A DNA stretch of 20,677 nucleotides, from positions 17,578 through 38,254 of IMG/VR virus record IMGVR_UViG_3300030106_002109; one strand, 5' to 3'. Below the pieces are notes generated by a model. That model searched no databases. It saw nothing but the letters and a program-made list of their open reading frames with translations, and was not told the origin of the DNA. The stretch is from a virus. Positions 12,701-20,677 of the stretch are shown here, piece by piece (position 1 is the stretch's first letter; every line of letters starts with the position of its first letter). The translations under genes and the position numbers were made by a program.

Positions 12701-15700
12701 ACGCTGCGATATAGACGACAATTTAGTGGGATCAGTTTCAACACCCATTTGGATAGCTAATTCCGCTGCTAACCTGGCTTCCTTCTCGGCCAAGCCATAA
12801 ATCTTGATACTTTCTCCACCCAAAGGAACATTAAGCTCAAGATTGTAAACAGTATTGCCCCATCCCCCGAATTTAATATTTCCTGGCGTTGCGTTTATCG
12901 CAAGATAATCTCCCCAAGTGATATCATCTATGTCTCCGTACCGTCCCCAAACATTTTTTACCCCACCACTACTTGTAGTGTGATTCAAACGAGTAACCGC
13001 ATCAGGCACCTGACCTGTCGCCACCATCGAAGAAGTCACACCCTCAGGAGTAAATGGAGCCAAAGGAGCGGCAGTAGGAGCCATCGATAGGTTTTCTATC
13101 GAACCCGTGTTTACCCCAACCATGTAATAAGTGTCACCAAAGCGTTGATTTATAGTGCCTACAGGCATTCCGTCGGTACCCAACTGGTCTTTAATGATCT
13201 TCTTAAACACATTGAGAGGAGTTGCCTGACCGCCTTCTGCTTTCGGCACCTGAGATACAGGAAATTCCCACAACACGCCAGGAGGCGTACCAAGAATAGG
13301 GTCATCAGCAGGCATAGACATCACAATCTCGGGTGCAAATCCTGCATCCGAGGTTTTGGGATCAATAAGTATGACCCCGATTTTTATGTCATCTGGTAAA
13401 TCGTTCCCATCTACGATTCCAGCAAAATCTTCAAATATCTCACCCCAAGCGTCGTCAGGATCTAATACGTCTGCCCAACCATCTGCTTCTAATAGATTAA
13501 AGAAATCTTCAAACCGTTCCCAAGGTATAGGGTCACCGATGCCATCCACAAAGCCAGAGTTGAACAAAACCTGACTAGCTTCCAACGCAGGTTCTACACG
13601 GTTGGAATTGGCGGAGATCCCCAGATCATCCCTAAACACCTCCGTAATCAGAGCATCAGCATCCTCTGGAAGTACTCCTTTGACAGCCTGAGTGGACTCA
13701 TTAGGAGAAAGCCAAGACTTCAACCCTAATTGCTGGGCAGTTTGTTGTTTATCGCTGTAAACAACTGGTTGCTCAGGACCAAGACTTCTTTCCGTAAACG
13801 CATCTTCAATGACCTTTTCGTTAAACCCTCTACTTGCTAACCCAGCTTTCTCAAACTCTTCTGTTCCCAACTCATAGAAAGGTTTCTGAAACCTTTCAGA
13901 CATCACACGAGTTCGAGCTTCCAAGAAATCAGCGAAATACGCAATGTCAGCGTCAGACATGTCTCCTGCATGTCGGCGCACAAAATTAGGAAATCCTCCA
14001 TACCTTGCCCGTAACGAAAGAATCATGTCCAACTGTTGAGACACCTGACCAGCGTCAACATCGCCTGTCAATCCAGCCGCCCAAGGATTCATACCTGCAT
14101 CAGCCAAAGTTTCCAAATCACTAACTTCTAAATAATTCCAACCAACATCTTCTTTAGGTAAACCTTGCGCCCTGAAACCAAACGATCCACCATTGTCAAT
14201 ACGAACAACCGCAGTTTCAGTTAAATGCCACGGAGCTAAACCAATGTTGTCAAACCCCGTACCTGCCGCATCCCAGTTAGCCAAAATAACGTCAGCAGTA
14301 AATCCTTGAGCAGCCTGCTCCTGAAAACTGAGAACATCTGAAGCATCTGAAGGTACGACATCACCTACTTGCCGAAGGCCAGTATTAGGATCAGTCCACG
14401 TAAACAACTGGTTTGGACTCATACCCGTAGACATCACGGTCTGAAAGTCATCAAGCATGGGAGCGATGTGGTTTACGGTCCCATCAGCACCATACGACAT
14501 GTAAGAGTTAGGGGCACCAAGCCCCAACTCACGATAGAAAGCATTAGCCAACACTTCGCCAGCCGCACGACGAGGTGAAGGAATCGGTGCACCATTCTCA
14601 CCCAACCGAGGAGTTGGCTCCATCCCACCTGTATCTACAACTTCGTTGTATTGCTTTACGTAATAACGCTTACCACTTGCATCTACATACTCGCCACCAG
14701 GATTAGATCCAGACGGTCCTGCAACTTGCCGCAGATCGTCAATCCCAGGACGAACCTGCCGCAACGGAATCTGATGAGAATTTCTCGCAACCTCAATAGC
14801 ATTCAACTTTTGTTTCAAAAGAACATAATCAGCAACAGTCAAAATCTGCTCGTCACCACTTTTATCAACATACGACAAATTCAACGGTTCCCCACGGGCA
14901 GCTATCTCATCCCCCAAATCCTGTATGCGTCCACCTATCTTCTCTTCAATTTGCGTAGTAATGGCGGCCCAATCAGCTTCGCTAGAAGCAGAAGGACCGA
15001 TGGAGGGAAAATCATTAACTGCATAATAAACAGCCAACTCGGGTTCCATTCCGTCCATCATCACGGAAACCGACTTCCCGACAGTGGGCATCTCAGCTTC
15101 AATCGCTTCGTCAACTACTTCACGAATAGCCATTTGAGCTTCCAAAGCATTCTCTGGAGTTGGGAGAAGAATATCTTCTCCCGTTGCTTCCCTATAACTG
15201 TTCGCCACATTCAACGCTTCTTCAAGCTCTTGATTAATGCGGTTACGCATGTACGAAACTTTGTTAATCGGGTTGTTCGCAGCAACTTCAAGGTTTATGA
15301 GATCAATGTCTCTTTCTACCCCCATCCACAGGCCAACCCCCTGAGTGTCAGCCTGATCCAAAATTCCATCAACTAAACCAATCGCATCCTGAACCACAAT
15401 TTGTGTGCCATCAGGAGCAACAAAAATTCCAGTTGGATCAAAAGAAGGATCGCTTACATCGACTTGCGCCATCTCTCGGGCAAAAGCATCAAAGTTTTCG
15501 CCCGAAGTAAAGACTTCCCGAATTGCTTTTTCCAACCACAGCTTCTGTGCAGTTCCACTCGCAATCGTTTCATAAGCCCACCTGAAACGACCCTGATCTC
15601 CACGAATCGCATTCAAATCATTTAGCAATCCTTGTCGCTGCTTCTCCAAAGCAACTAGTTGCTCACCCTCAGCCCCAGGAATATTTCCTTCGACTTGATC

Positions 15701-18220
15701 CAAAATATCCTGAATTTCTTTTTGTCGTTCTTCAAGCCCCAACACTCGTTGTTCTTCAACAGATTTCTTTTGGAACAACTCATCTTCTTCGCGACGAGCC
15801 ACATCCAAAAGATGTTGTGCCTCATCTGCAAGTTCTTCAGAACGACGCAAAGTAAGTCGAGCAGTTTCTAACTTAGCGCCTACAGCCGACTGCACTTCAT
15901 AAGCAGCACGAATAACATCAGCTTGCCGAGCAGCAAACTTCTCTTCAGCTTTCAACAGTTTCGCTGAAGCCGCTCTTGCCGCCTCAGAAGGCAACCGCAC
16001 GTACTCCACAAACCGATGCTGCAAAATACCGCTCTCAGTTAAAAGCGTTTGGGTATATGTTTCACCCACCCGAGGGGCAACCTGATCGACCCAACCCCGA
16101 AGAGCCATGTTGATGTCATCAACGAACAAGGCATAATCGCCACCATTACGTTCAATAATGTCAGCTATCTGTTTCTCAACAGAACCAGCAACCTCACCAG
16201 TAAGTTCATCAACTGTTCCAGGTGCAAGCAAAGTCTCACCAAAAAACTCGTCTGTTGCTTCGCCACTCTGCTTCAACTTTGAAGCAGCTTCCTCTACAGA
16301 AATACCATCCGCAGCAGCTTTAGCTTCTGCTGCTTTATCAAAATCTTGTCTACTTAAATACGAACGACGAAGCTCAGGACCAGTCGGCTGATACGCACCA
16401 CGTCCCCTATGGGTTCTTTGAGAGTACCTTCCACTCGCCCCCAACGCTTCCTGAAGAGCCTCCCTAGCTTCATCAGTCAACTGCCGAGGAACATAATTAT
16501 CTACGCTTGAAAGAAACTCTGAACCACCCATCTGGTTCGCCATAACACGAAGCTCTTCAATGCCCTCTTGAACCGTATTCAACAACGAATCATCAAGAAC
16601 AGCCAACTGCGCTGCCGCTGCCTCATCCCCACCAACAGCGTGATACACCATCGCAGGGTCAGCACCAGCATCTTCAATAGCCTCAGTTATAAGACGCACT
16701 CTCTGAAGCATCTGCGTTTTAGCGTACTTACCCTTAGAGTTACCACGAGCAACAGAGTGAATAAGACGCTTACCTTGCTGAATAAGAACAACATCATCAG
16801 TAGAACGCAATGTTCGCTTCAAATCCTGTAAGCGTCCACCTACTAAAGCCTGCCCTGCTTTAGAAAGACCTGCCCTATTAACAGCACCTCGCACTCCCCG
16901 AGGCAAACCCATAGCAAGTTTGCCAATAATCGGAGTTTCCGAAGTCATAAAACGAATACCAACAGGAGCCTGAACCCCTGCCCGAGTGACCTTATTAATA
17001 GCCCTCTCAATCGGATCAGCAATACGCAAAGCACGACCAATAGGTCCAGTACCAGGCACCTTCATGCCAATACCAATTTTCATTCCTGCTGCTTCATCAG
17101 CAGTCAAAAACGCTTTATGTCCAAGACTGGCTTCTTCAGTAGCTTCCCGAGTAGCTCGCTCTATAGCTTCCCTAATTGCATCCTCGGTAGTATCTTCACC
17201 AAGTTCCCGAACTGCTCTATTGACGTTACGTTCTACCGCAGCCGCAACATTATCTGCTGAAGATCGACCAGCTTTATCTATTTCACTTCGAGCAACAAAG
17301 TTTGCAGCACGACGCAACTCGTCACCATCAATAAAACTCGCACCCTTTTGCATTGCCTTAGAAGAAATGTTGTAAAAATCTGTAACGTCATCAGCAACAG
17401 ACTTACCAATCTTTACCGTACTAGTAACAACCTCTGCGGCGTCGTCCCCGACCTTAGCGAAAACATCTAATTCCCATCCGCCGCTTCTACCTTTACGTAA
17501 CTGAACTTGCCCAAAACGACCTGCTTCTCCACGAGCAAGCCTGTCACCAAGTTCCATAAATACGTTGTCGCCAAGACCCCGAGCTACATCATCACCTGCT
17601 GTCCGAGTGATATGACCCAACGTAACTTTACGCAAATTTTCTGCTATCGCTTTGCGACCCAAACTGCGAGCGCCGCCACCAGCGAGCTTCGCAGTAAACG
17701 CAGCACCTTTCCCAACTAAACCAATGTAAGAAAGAGGATCTAAAAGAACATCACCAGTAAACCCCAAAGCAGCAGCACCAAACTTCTGCCAACCACTATC
17801 ACGATTCTGCATCAAATCGTAATCATGCAATAAACGACCAAACGTATAGTTCTCGTTGTATTGCTTACGCAAATCCCCAAAATTAAAACCTTGACCTGTA
17901 ACCAAGTCAATGCTTTCCTTGGCTAACGAAGATCCCAAAGCCAAAGGCTTTTGAATAATGTTAAAGAAGCCGCCTACAGGCCCACTAGCTAACGCTTTCT
18001 GCCACGCAGGAGTAGCAGAATCTATATAGCCTTCCTCTACCCAATCATAAGTAGTCGGACCAATAGCAGGCTTATAAATAGCTTGCCGAGCAGCATCAGG
18101 AGTACCAACCCCCAAAATCTGGGCTACACGAGAACCAGTCTCAGGAGTAGAAGGAACCTTAGGTTTAGTATCAGTTCCCAGAATTTCAGATATTCGGCTC
18201 CGATTGGTTGGTACTGCCAT
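9740..18220 (-). CDS. Giant multidomain phage protein, 2826 aa (probable internal virion/polyvalent protein)
   Basis: One uninterrupted frame of 8481 bases. The N-terminal region (1-200) contains glycine/alanine-rich hydrophobic segments ('GAAALGFTGDVLLDPLSYI'). Coiled coils are seen at about 750-875 and 2187-2260. A kinase-like segment lies at about 1165-1410 and a candidate ADP-ribosyltransferase-like segment at about 1740-1800. The C-terminal 450 residues ('AYMIAKPGFHGRNF' near 2395, 'FYTWTRKNMPLMF' near 2585) resemble the conserved ends of very large phage proteins with polyvalent-protein or internal-virion roles. Such proteins can be packaged and ejected with DNA, carrying enzymes into the host. 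It lies between a repeat-rich 754-aa gene and the endolysin in one transcript. The multidomain reading is inference; the exact function is unknown. Confidence 0.7.
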   Translation of the reverse strand: MAVPTNRSRISEILGTDTKPKVPSTPETGSRVAQILGVGTPDAARQAIYKPAIGPTTYDWVEEGYIDSATPAWQKALASGPVGGFFNIIQKPLALGSSLAKESIDLVTGQGFNFGDLRKQYNENYTFGRLLHDYDLMQNRDSGWQKFGAAALGFTGDVLLDPLSYIGLVGKGAAFTAKLAGGGARSLGRKAIAENLRKVTLGHITRTAGDDVARGLGDNVFMELGDRLARGEAGRFGQVQLRKGRSGGWELDVFAKVGDDAAEVVTSTVKIGKSVADDVTDFYNISSKAMQKGASFIDGDELRRAANFVARSEIDKAGRSSADNVAAAVERNVNRAVRELGEDTTEDAIREAIERATREATEEASLGHKAFLTADEAAGMKIGIGMKVPGTGPIGRALRIADPIERAINKVTRAGVQAPVGIRFMTSETPIIGKLAMGLPRGVRGAVNRAGLSKAGQALVGGRLQDLKRTLRSTDDVVLIQQGKRLIHSVARGNSKGKYAKTQMLQRVRLITEAIEDAGADPAMVYHAVGGDEAAAAQLAVLDDSLLNTVQEGIEELRVMANQMGGSEFLSSVDNYVPRQLTDEAREALQEALGASGRYSQRTHRGRGAYQPTGPELRRSYLSRQDFDKAAEAKAAADGISVEEAASKLKQSGEATDEFFGETLLAPGTVDELTGEVAGSVEKQIADIIERNGGDYALFVDDINMALRGWVDQVAPRVGETYTQTLLTESGILQHRFVEYVRLPSEAARAASAKLLKAEEKFAARQADVIRAAYEVQSAVGAKLETARLTLRRSEELADEAQHLLDVARREEDELFQKKSVEEQRVLGLEERQKEIQDILDQVEGNIPGAEGEQLVALEKQRQGLLNDLNAIRGDQGRFRWAYETIASGTAQKLWLEKAIREVFTSGENFDAFAREMAQVDVSDPSFDPTGIFVAPDGTQIVVQDAIGLVDGILDQADTQGVGLWMGVERDIDLINLEVAANNPINKVSYMRNRINQELEEALNVANSYREATGEDILLPTPENALEAQMAIREVVDEAIEAEMPTVGKSVSVMMDGMEPELAVYYAVNDFPSIGPSASSEADWAAITTQIEEKIGGRIQDLGDEIAARGEPLNLSYVDKSGDEQILTVADYVLLKQKLNAIEVARNSHQIPLRQVRPGIDDLRQVAGPSGSNPGGEYVDASGKRYYVKQYNEVVDTGGMEPTPRLGENGAPIPSPRRAAGEVLANAFYRELGLGAPNSYMSYGADGTVNHIAPMLDDFQTVMSTGMSPNQLFTWTDPNTGLRQVGDVVPSDASDVLSFQEQAAQGFTADVILANWDAAGTGFDNIGLAPWHLTETAVVRIDNGGSFGFRAQGLPKEDVGWNYLEVSDLETLADAGMNPWAAGLTGDVDAGQVSQQLDMILSLRARYGGFPNFVRRHAGDMSDADIAYFADFLEARTRVMSERFQKPFYELGTEEFEKAGLASRGFNEKVIEDAFTERSLGPEQPVVYSDKQQTAQQLGLKSWLSPNESTQAVKGVLPEDADALITEVFRDDLGISANSNRVEPALEASQVLFNSGFVDGIGDPIPWERFEDFFNLLEADGWADVLDPDDAWGEIFEDFAGIVDGNDLPDDIKIGVILIDPKTSDAGFAPEIVMSMPADDPILGTPPGVLWEFPVSQVPKAEGGQATPLNVFKKIIKDQLGTDGMPVGTINQRFGDTYYMVGVNTGSIENLSMAPTAAPLAPFTPEGVTSSMVATGQVPDAVTRLNHTTSSGGVKNVWGRYGDIDDITWGDYLAINATPGNIKFGGWGNTVYNLELNVPLGGESIKIYGLAEKEARLAAELAIQMGVETDPTKLSSISQRLTELTESGKKARQSAVTSSDELIFDQVGRVLDDDPEFFNQFIETLNKLDEWGKTGAITGAKEDVLEPIEIAQRIKAFDPVSVRPEYQEVAQKLKNLKGHELINFAVLLRSRHGRKFHQAVDLGIDADTLTAFLGNPEEFLDAALKLFNDIDPNLNPDVWDGKGIERRLVGGASYEKLKHKDASMSFGRGWINVVGGRTIKPRSGQYGSVTGTALEFAEAAVDAADIKRVAGRMYMDFLEKFKTSLSVDGYHTIAWMNREGVTDMVSKMPVTFDKKNYSWWPNYMVTDPLAINYKGGSHGAGYPFDPDFELTSDFVGASQFLEDMDRNVVDAFPAAKVVEDLPEGDALEQLVMERSQVVSDLELAKGDFNQAKTSFEYALDQREAAAEIAEQRVATAAQNRILVGELDAAQRQIDAAVDTLNTLGIGDGVSLYDIPSDDLIDLKIATNILIEADGQRIRMALDEMEDGAEGWFDLLSSTAEQRTEIHRIGGREAVLEAAFSTGMKPIGAIAQGPPNIVESMVAAERFVARGGAKAFFRKYDKLHNLLRAYMIAKPGFHGRNFMSGVFMNHLAGMNWSSYRRFMRAYWKFQEEEAVRLGMPDRASKMRKAMRARGINPNNVSAEHVDYVRELAETGSLGAAGAQVASEFVDTAGPGVGKTTVKIGGKKINLATAMNPASSQNLPLRLSRNFGMATETFLRGSLGFDTLLKGNSADEAFDNVMKFHFDYDDLSDFERNVVKKVVPFYTWTRKNMPLMFEMAARRPAVFNKYTSLKKEMEYGQERPKVIPEWMQRQGAIQTPFTYDGENMFILPDMPFKAPMELIEPSLRFDRDESAMDRIQTALASFGTQITPLIKAPYEWKAKQNLWKGYNFDGKYQVVPRAYAKVPFLMDMLSLPGIAAKNSKGQWAMKDYELHAMAQLLPTLSDLRRLFPDEERYQKRAVSTWISFMFGAGLRTNTKWEQDRELQSRMYEMRDEMKQERSLAGATL
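13990..14730 (-). other. HipA/PI3K-like kinase domain inside the giant protein
   Basis: Residues about 1165-1410 carry the motif order of HipA/phosphoinositide-kinase-like folds. These are 'GKRYYVKQYN' with the ATP-binding Lys1189, 'AGEVLANAFYRELGL' with Glu1222 as the partner acid, 'ANWDAAGTGFDNIGL' with catalytic Asp1317 and metal-binding Asn1325, and 'VRIDNGGSFGF' with Asp1342 as the DFG-like acid. All key residues appear present, so the domain could be active on protein, lipid or nucleotide substrates. The motif layout is seen; the fold assignment is from memory of the family and needs a profile search. Confidence 0.62.
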
Positions 18221-18229
18221 GAAGCCTCA

Positions 18230-20494
18230 CTATCTACGTTGCGAAATGCTGGACATCTCCAACTGTCTTGCCTGTCTTGAAGCTGTCTCAGCGTCCGTTA
18301 GATCCTTAAACAATTCTGCATAAAGAGTGTCAATCATCGAAGTTTCAGCCACGGTCAAACCCTTAGCGCCAAACGCATCAGTAGTCCGTAACCCTTCAAG
18401 GTACTGTTCACGCAACTCAGCAGCCTTCTTTGCTTCTTCTTCACTCTTGACGGTACCTGCATAGTTGCCGTTCATTGCGTCAATACCCAGTAAAGCATTT
18501 ACGTGAACAAAGAAATCGGAATCTAGTTTTGGATACTTTTGTTGGAGGTTCTGTACCGTTCCAGCAGGGAACGCTTCTTGACCGATACCAGCAAGCCTTT
18601 GCGTTTCAATCCAATCTTCACGCAACGCCTCACGTTCGCCACCTGTCATTTGTCGCCAGATAGCAACATCTACTTTGTATAGATCAGCAGCAGTTTGCTC
18701 ATCAGCAGCTTCAGCTTGAGCAGCTATTTGCGCTGCTTCACGTTGCAGTCTTGCAGCATCTTGCTGCGCAGCACGTTGAATTGCATCCTGTTCAGCCTTG
18801 AACCTTTGACTTGCTTCACGTTCAGAAGTTTGGAACGCACGACTCAAAGCAGACTGTTCACCCGAGAACGCACGGCTAAGAGCGGACTGTTCAGCAGAGA
18901 AATCACGGCCAAGCTGCGCTTGATCCGCCTGGAAATCACGACCCAACTGGGCTTGCCCAGCTTGGAACGCCTGCGTATCTTTCCGAATCAAATCACCAAC
19001 AAGAGCCTCAATCATTCTCTGATCCCGACCAATGTTGAAATTCTCTTGACGCATCGCTTCACCAAGAACACGTTCAGCTTCTTCAGCATCCAAACCAGCT
19101 AACGCTTCATTCAGATTGCTTTGCAACTGTTGGGTGTATGCGAACTCTTGATCACCTAAAGCTAACTCTGCTTCAGAAGCAAGTTGCGCAGGAGCGGCCA
19201 ACCGCTCCGCAGCAGCCATATCTGCAACCTGAGCCAAGCGAGCCATCGCATCCTGCGATGACATAGCTTGCGACGCAGCCTGAGAACCCACAATCTGAGC
19301 AACCTTTTCAAACTCGTCAGTAACCTGATCGCCAAGACCCTCACGGGCAGCAGCCAAACTAGCGTCCGTGCCAGCCTGCATTTCTTGAGCACGAGCAGCA
19401 ACAGCATCTACAAGACCCTGCTGTACACCAGCACGGTCAGCGTCTAACACACCAAGCTCTGTTTCCAAAGCAGCTTTAATATCACCAATCTGGCCTGTGC
19501 GACGCAACACGCTCGCAGCAAGCTGATCAACAGCTTCAGTATTCAAACCACGCAGGTTTGCTTCTCGTTCAGCCATCATGTTACGAATCATGTTGCTGAA
19601 ATCACGAGTAGAAAGTTCTCCGTATAGAGAACGAATAGTGTCGCCTACAACGGGTGTGCCACCTACACCAGTACCTGTACCTGTACCAGTACCCGTACCA
19701 GTACCCGTACCAGTACCTGTTCCAGTTCCTGTTCCAGTTCCAGTTCCAGTTCCTGTACCTGTTCCAGTACCAGTACTTTGCGCAGCAACGTAATCAGCCA
19801 TAGCCTGATTAGCTTGAGCTTGAATAGCGTCTAAATCAATGTTCAGGGCATTAAACCCTTGACCCCTGGGTTTGGATCTGAGCTTCTCACCCTCTAAACC
19901 ACCCAACCCTGTTGGTTGAGTAGCTCTAGCAACAGCAGCATCAATACCAGCTTGAAGATTGTCTAAACCACCAGCAGGAGGACCTTGCGGTCCCCAACCT
20001 TGTTGTCTACCCAAAGTCCCAGGATCTATAACTGACCAGTCAGTACCACTTCTTGGTCCAGCCCCACCAGGGCTTTCAGATCTCGGATCAAAAGGATTAC
20101 GAATATTAATAGCGTTACGACGTGTTTGGCCTTCCGCAGCAGCATAATCAGCCGCCAAATTAGCAATAGCCCGATTCAACTGTTGACTACCCACAGGAGT
20201 TCCAGGTAACGCAAATTGGTCACCCTCTCTGTATCCCTGTCGAAGATCACGACCCATAGCAATCGGGAGTTTCGACTGCACTTTGTCCACCCCAGGAGCA
20301 AACGCATGAGCAGCAGCACGGTCCATAAGACCGCCCTCACCAATAGCTTTATCTATAGCAGCAGAAGCGGCATTAGCCGCAGCCGCTGCACCAGTTCCCA
20401 AACCACCAAAATAGCCTGGTGATTTAACACCAGAACGACGCATCCTCTCAGCATCAGCGGCGGCTGCCGCTCTACGTTGAGCTTCAGTAGCCAT
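18230..20494 (-). CDS. Repeat-rich, coiled-coil phage protein, 754 aa
   Basis: I do not recognise a named family. The N-terminus is Ala/Gly-rich (residues 20-60). Residues 241-276 are an 18-copy Thr-Gly tract, an unstructured spacer. Residues 300-500 are Ala/Glu-rich helices, 510-575 hold six 11-residue repeats, and a helical tail follows (580-754). Cysteines are absent. Such an elongated helical protein next to a giant virion-like protein suggests a structural or ejection role, for instance an internal core protein. It starts at ATG 20494 in a TAATG overlap with the upstream CDS and ends ten bases before the giant gene start, so all three are probably one transcript. Confidence 0.7.
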   Translation of the reverse strand: MATEAQRRAAAAADAERMRRSGVKSPGYFGGLGTGAAAAANAASAAIDKAIGEGGLMDRAAAHAFAPGVDKVQSKLPIAMGRDLRQGYREGDQFALPGTPVGSQQLNRAIANLAADYAAAEGQTRRNAINIRNPFDPRSESPGGAGPRSGTDWSVIDPGTLGRQQGWGPQGPPAGGLDNLQAGIDAAVARATQPTGLGGLEGEKLRSKPRGQGFNALNIDLDAIQAQANQAMADYVAAQSTGTGTGTGTGTGTGTGTGTGTGTGTGTGTGTGTGTGVGGTPVVGDTIRSLYGELSTRDFSNMIRNMMAEREANLRGLNTEAVDQLAASVLRRTGQIGDIKAALETELGVLDADRAGVQQGLVDAVAARAQEMQAGTDASLAAAREGLGDQVTDEFEKVAQIVGSQAASQAMSSQDAMARLAQVADMAAAERLAAPAQLASEAELALGDQEFAYTQQLQSNLNEALAGLDAEEAERVLGEAMRQENFNIGRDQRMIEALVGDLIRKDTQAFQAGQAQLGRDFQADQAQLGRDFSAEQSALSRAFSGEQSALSRAFQTSEREASQRFKAEQDAIQRAAQQDAARLQREAAQIAAQAEAADEQTAADLYKVDVAIWRQMTGGEREALREDWIETQRLAGIGQEAFPAGTVQNLQQKYPKLDSDFFVHVNALLGIDAMNGNYAGTVKSEEEAKKAAELREQYLEGLRTTDAFGAKGLTVAETSMIDTLYAELFKDLTDAETASRQARQLEMSSISQRR
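18770..18967 (-). repeat. Six 11-residue repeats (33-base units) in the 754-aa protein
   Basis: Residues 510-575 consist of six units beginning with Phe: FQAGQAQLGRD, FQADQAQLGRD, FSAEQSALSRA, FSGEQSALSRA, FQTSEREASQR, FKAEQDAIQRA. The first four form two near-identical pairs, so tandem duplication is recent. An 11-residue period (hendecad) fits an extended, slightly right-handed coiled coil. Confidence 0.85.
19667..19774 (-). repeat. 18-copy Gly-Thr coding repeat (6-base units)
   Basis: The minus strand reads 18 tandem Thr-Gly codon pairs (residues 241-276 of the 754-aa protein). Third positions vary (Gly as GGT or GGA-type, Thr as ACT, ACA or ACG), so purifying selection on the amino acids is likely rather than simple slippage alone. 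The tract is probably a flexible linker between the N-terminal and helical domains. Confidence 0.9.
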
Positions 20495-20677
20495 TACAAA
20501 CCGCCCACCGTTTGCGCAATCGCAAACCGACGCAACGCATTAGCAATCTGATCCTCAATCATCGAACCATACAACTGCTCCTCCAACAAATTACGTTGCT
20601 GATCCAACTGCCTACGAGCCTCCTCAGTCTGAGCAGCCACACCAAAACGAGCCAACTCAGCCTCACCCGCAGCAATC
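20494..20677 (-). CDS. Partial CDS, C-terminal 60 residues of an unidentified protein
   Basis: The minus-strand frame is open from the right window edge to a TAA at 20494-20496, which overlaps the next ATG as TAATG. The visible end is helical and charged, including 'EARRQLDQQRNLLEEQLYG' and ending 'AQTVGGL'. It belongs to the same leftward transcript as the 754-aa and giant proteins and is probably another structural or core protein. Its start and most of its sequence lie outside the window. Confidence 0.7.
   Translation of the reverse strand, partial: IAAGEAELARFGVAAQTEEARRQLDQQRNLLEEQLYGSMIEDQIANALRRFAIAQTVGGL

Noticed and set aside
14651-15376. Plus-strand open frame of 241 codons
   Set aside because: It lies antisense inside the giant gene, has a composition typical of shadow frames and no ribosome site; the minus frame has clear domain motifs here.
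19660-19780. CRISPR array
   Set aside because: The tandem units are six bases long, without spacers, and are in frame as Gly-Thr codons.
19578-19793. Plus-strand frame encoding a long Pro-Val repeat
   Set aside because: It is the antisense shadow of the Gly-Thr tract in the 754-aa gene; it has no ribosome binding site and no other coding sign.

Overview
This window looks like part of a tailed double-stranded DNA bacteriophage genome. Two gene blocks face each other. Rightward genes (about 88-8464) encode small early-type proteins and a replication/recombination set. Leftward genes (about 8441-20677) encode lysis proteins and very large, probably virion-associated proteins. The blocks meet tail to tail at about 8450 with a 24-base overlap. 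The host is probably an actinobacterium: the holin resembles the r1t type common in actinophages, and the small zinc-binding proteins and the exonuclease / RecA-like ATPase / RusA / sigma-like order are typical of such phages. The base composition is intermediate, so an environmental actinobacterium is likelier than a very GC-rich one. The host is an inference. No integrase, repressor, capsid, portal, terminase or DNA polymerase is seen here.

Left part (1-3780): single genes or short overlapping groups are separated by strong inverted repeats. Three hairpins of one design (5-49, 404-454, 1695-1741) precede or separate the first genes. A tRNA-like folded element lies at 477-571. The genes are an unknown 103-aa protein, a DUF932-type protein, a conserved hypothetical, a small lysozyme/transglycosylase-like protein, a four-cysteine protein, an HNH endonuclease and a small cysteine-rich protein. 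A cluster of four dyads (3686-3768) precedes the replication block.

Replication block (3780-8464): a compact, translationally coupled operon. It encodes a Cas4/AddB-like PD-(D/E)XK nuclease with a probable Fe-S cysteine set, an unknown 238-aa protein, a RecA/DnaB-fold ATPase, an archaeo-eukaryotic-type primase, a RusA-like Holliday junction resolvase, a second PD-(D/E)XK-like protein and a sigma-region-4-like DNA-binding protein. Together they could prime, unwind, resect, recombine and resolve phage DNA; the last gene may influence transcription.

Leftward block (transcribed from 20677 down to 8441): the end of an unidentified CDS, a 754-aa protein with an 18-copy Gly-Thr tract and 11-residue helical repeats, a giant 2826-aa protein, a peptidoglycan amidase, a TTG-started holin and a small acidic protein. 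The giant protein carries coiled coils, a C-terminal region resembling large phage polyvalent/internal virion proteins, and a central segment with the motif layout of HipA/PI3K-like kinases. A candidate ADP-ribosyltransferase-like segment follows it. A probable kinase inside an apparent structural protein, perhaps delivered with the DNA, is the most interesting lead in the window.
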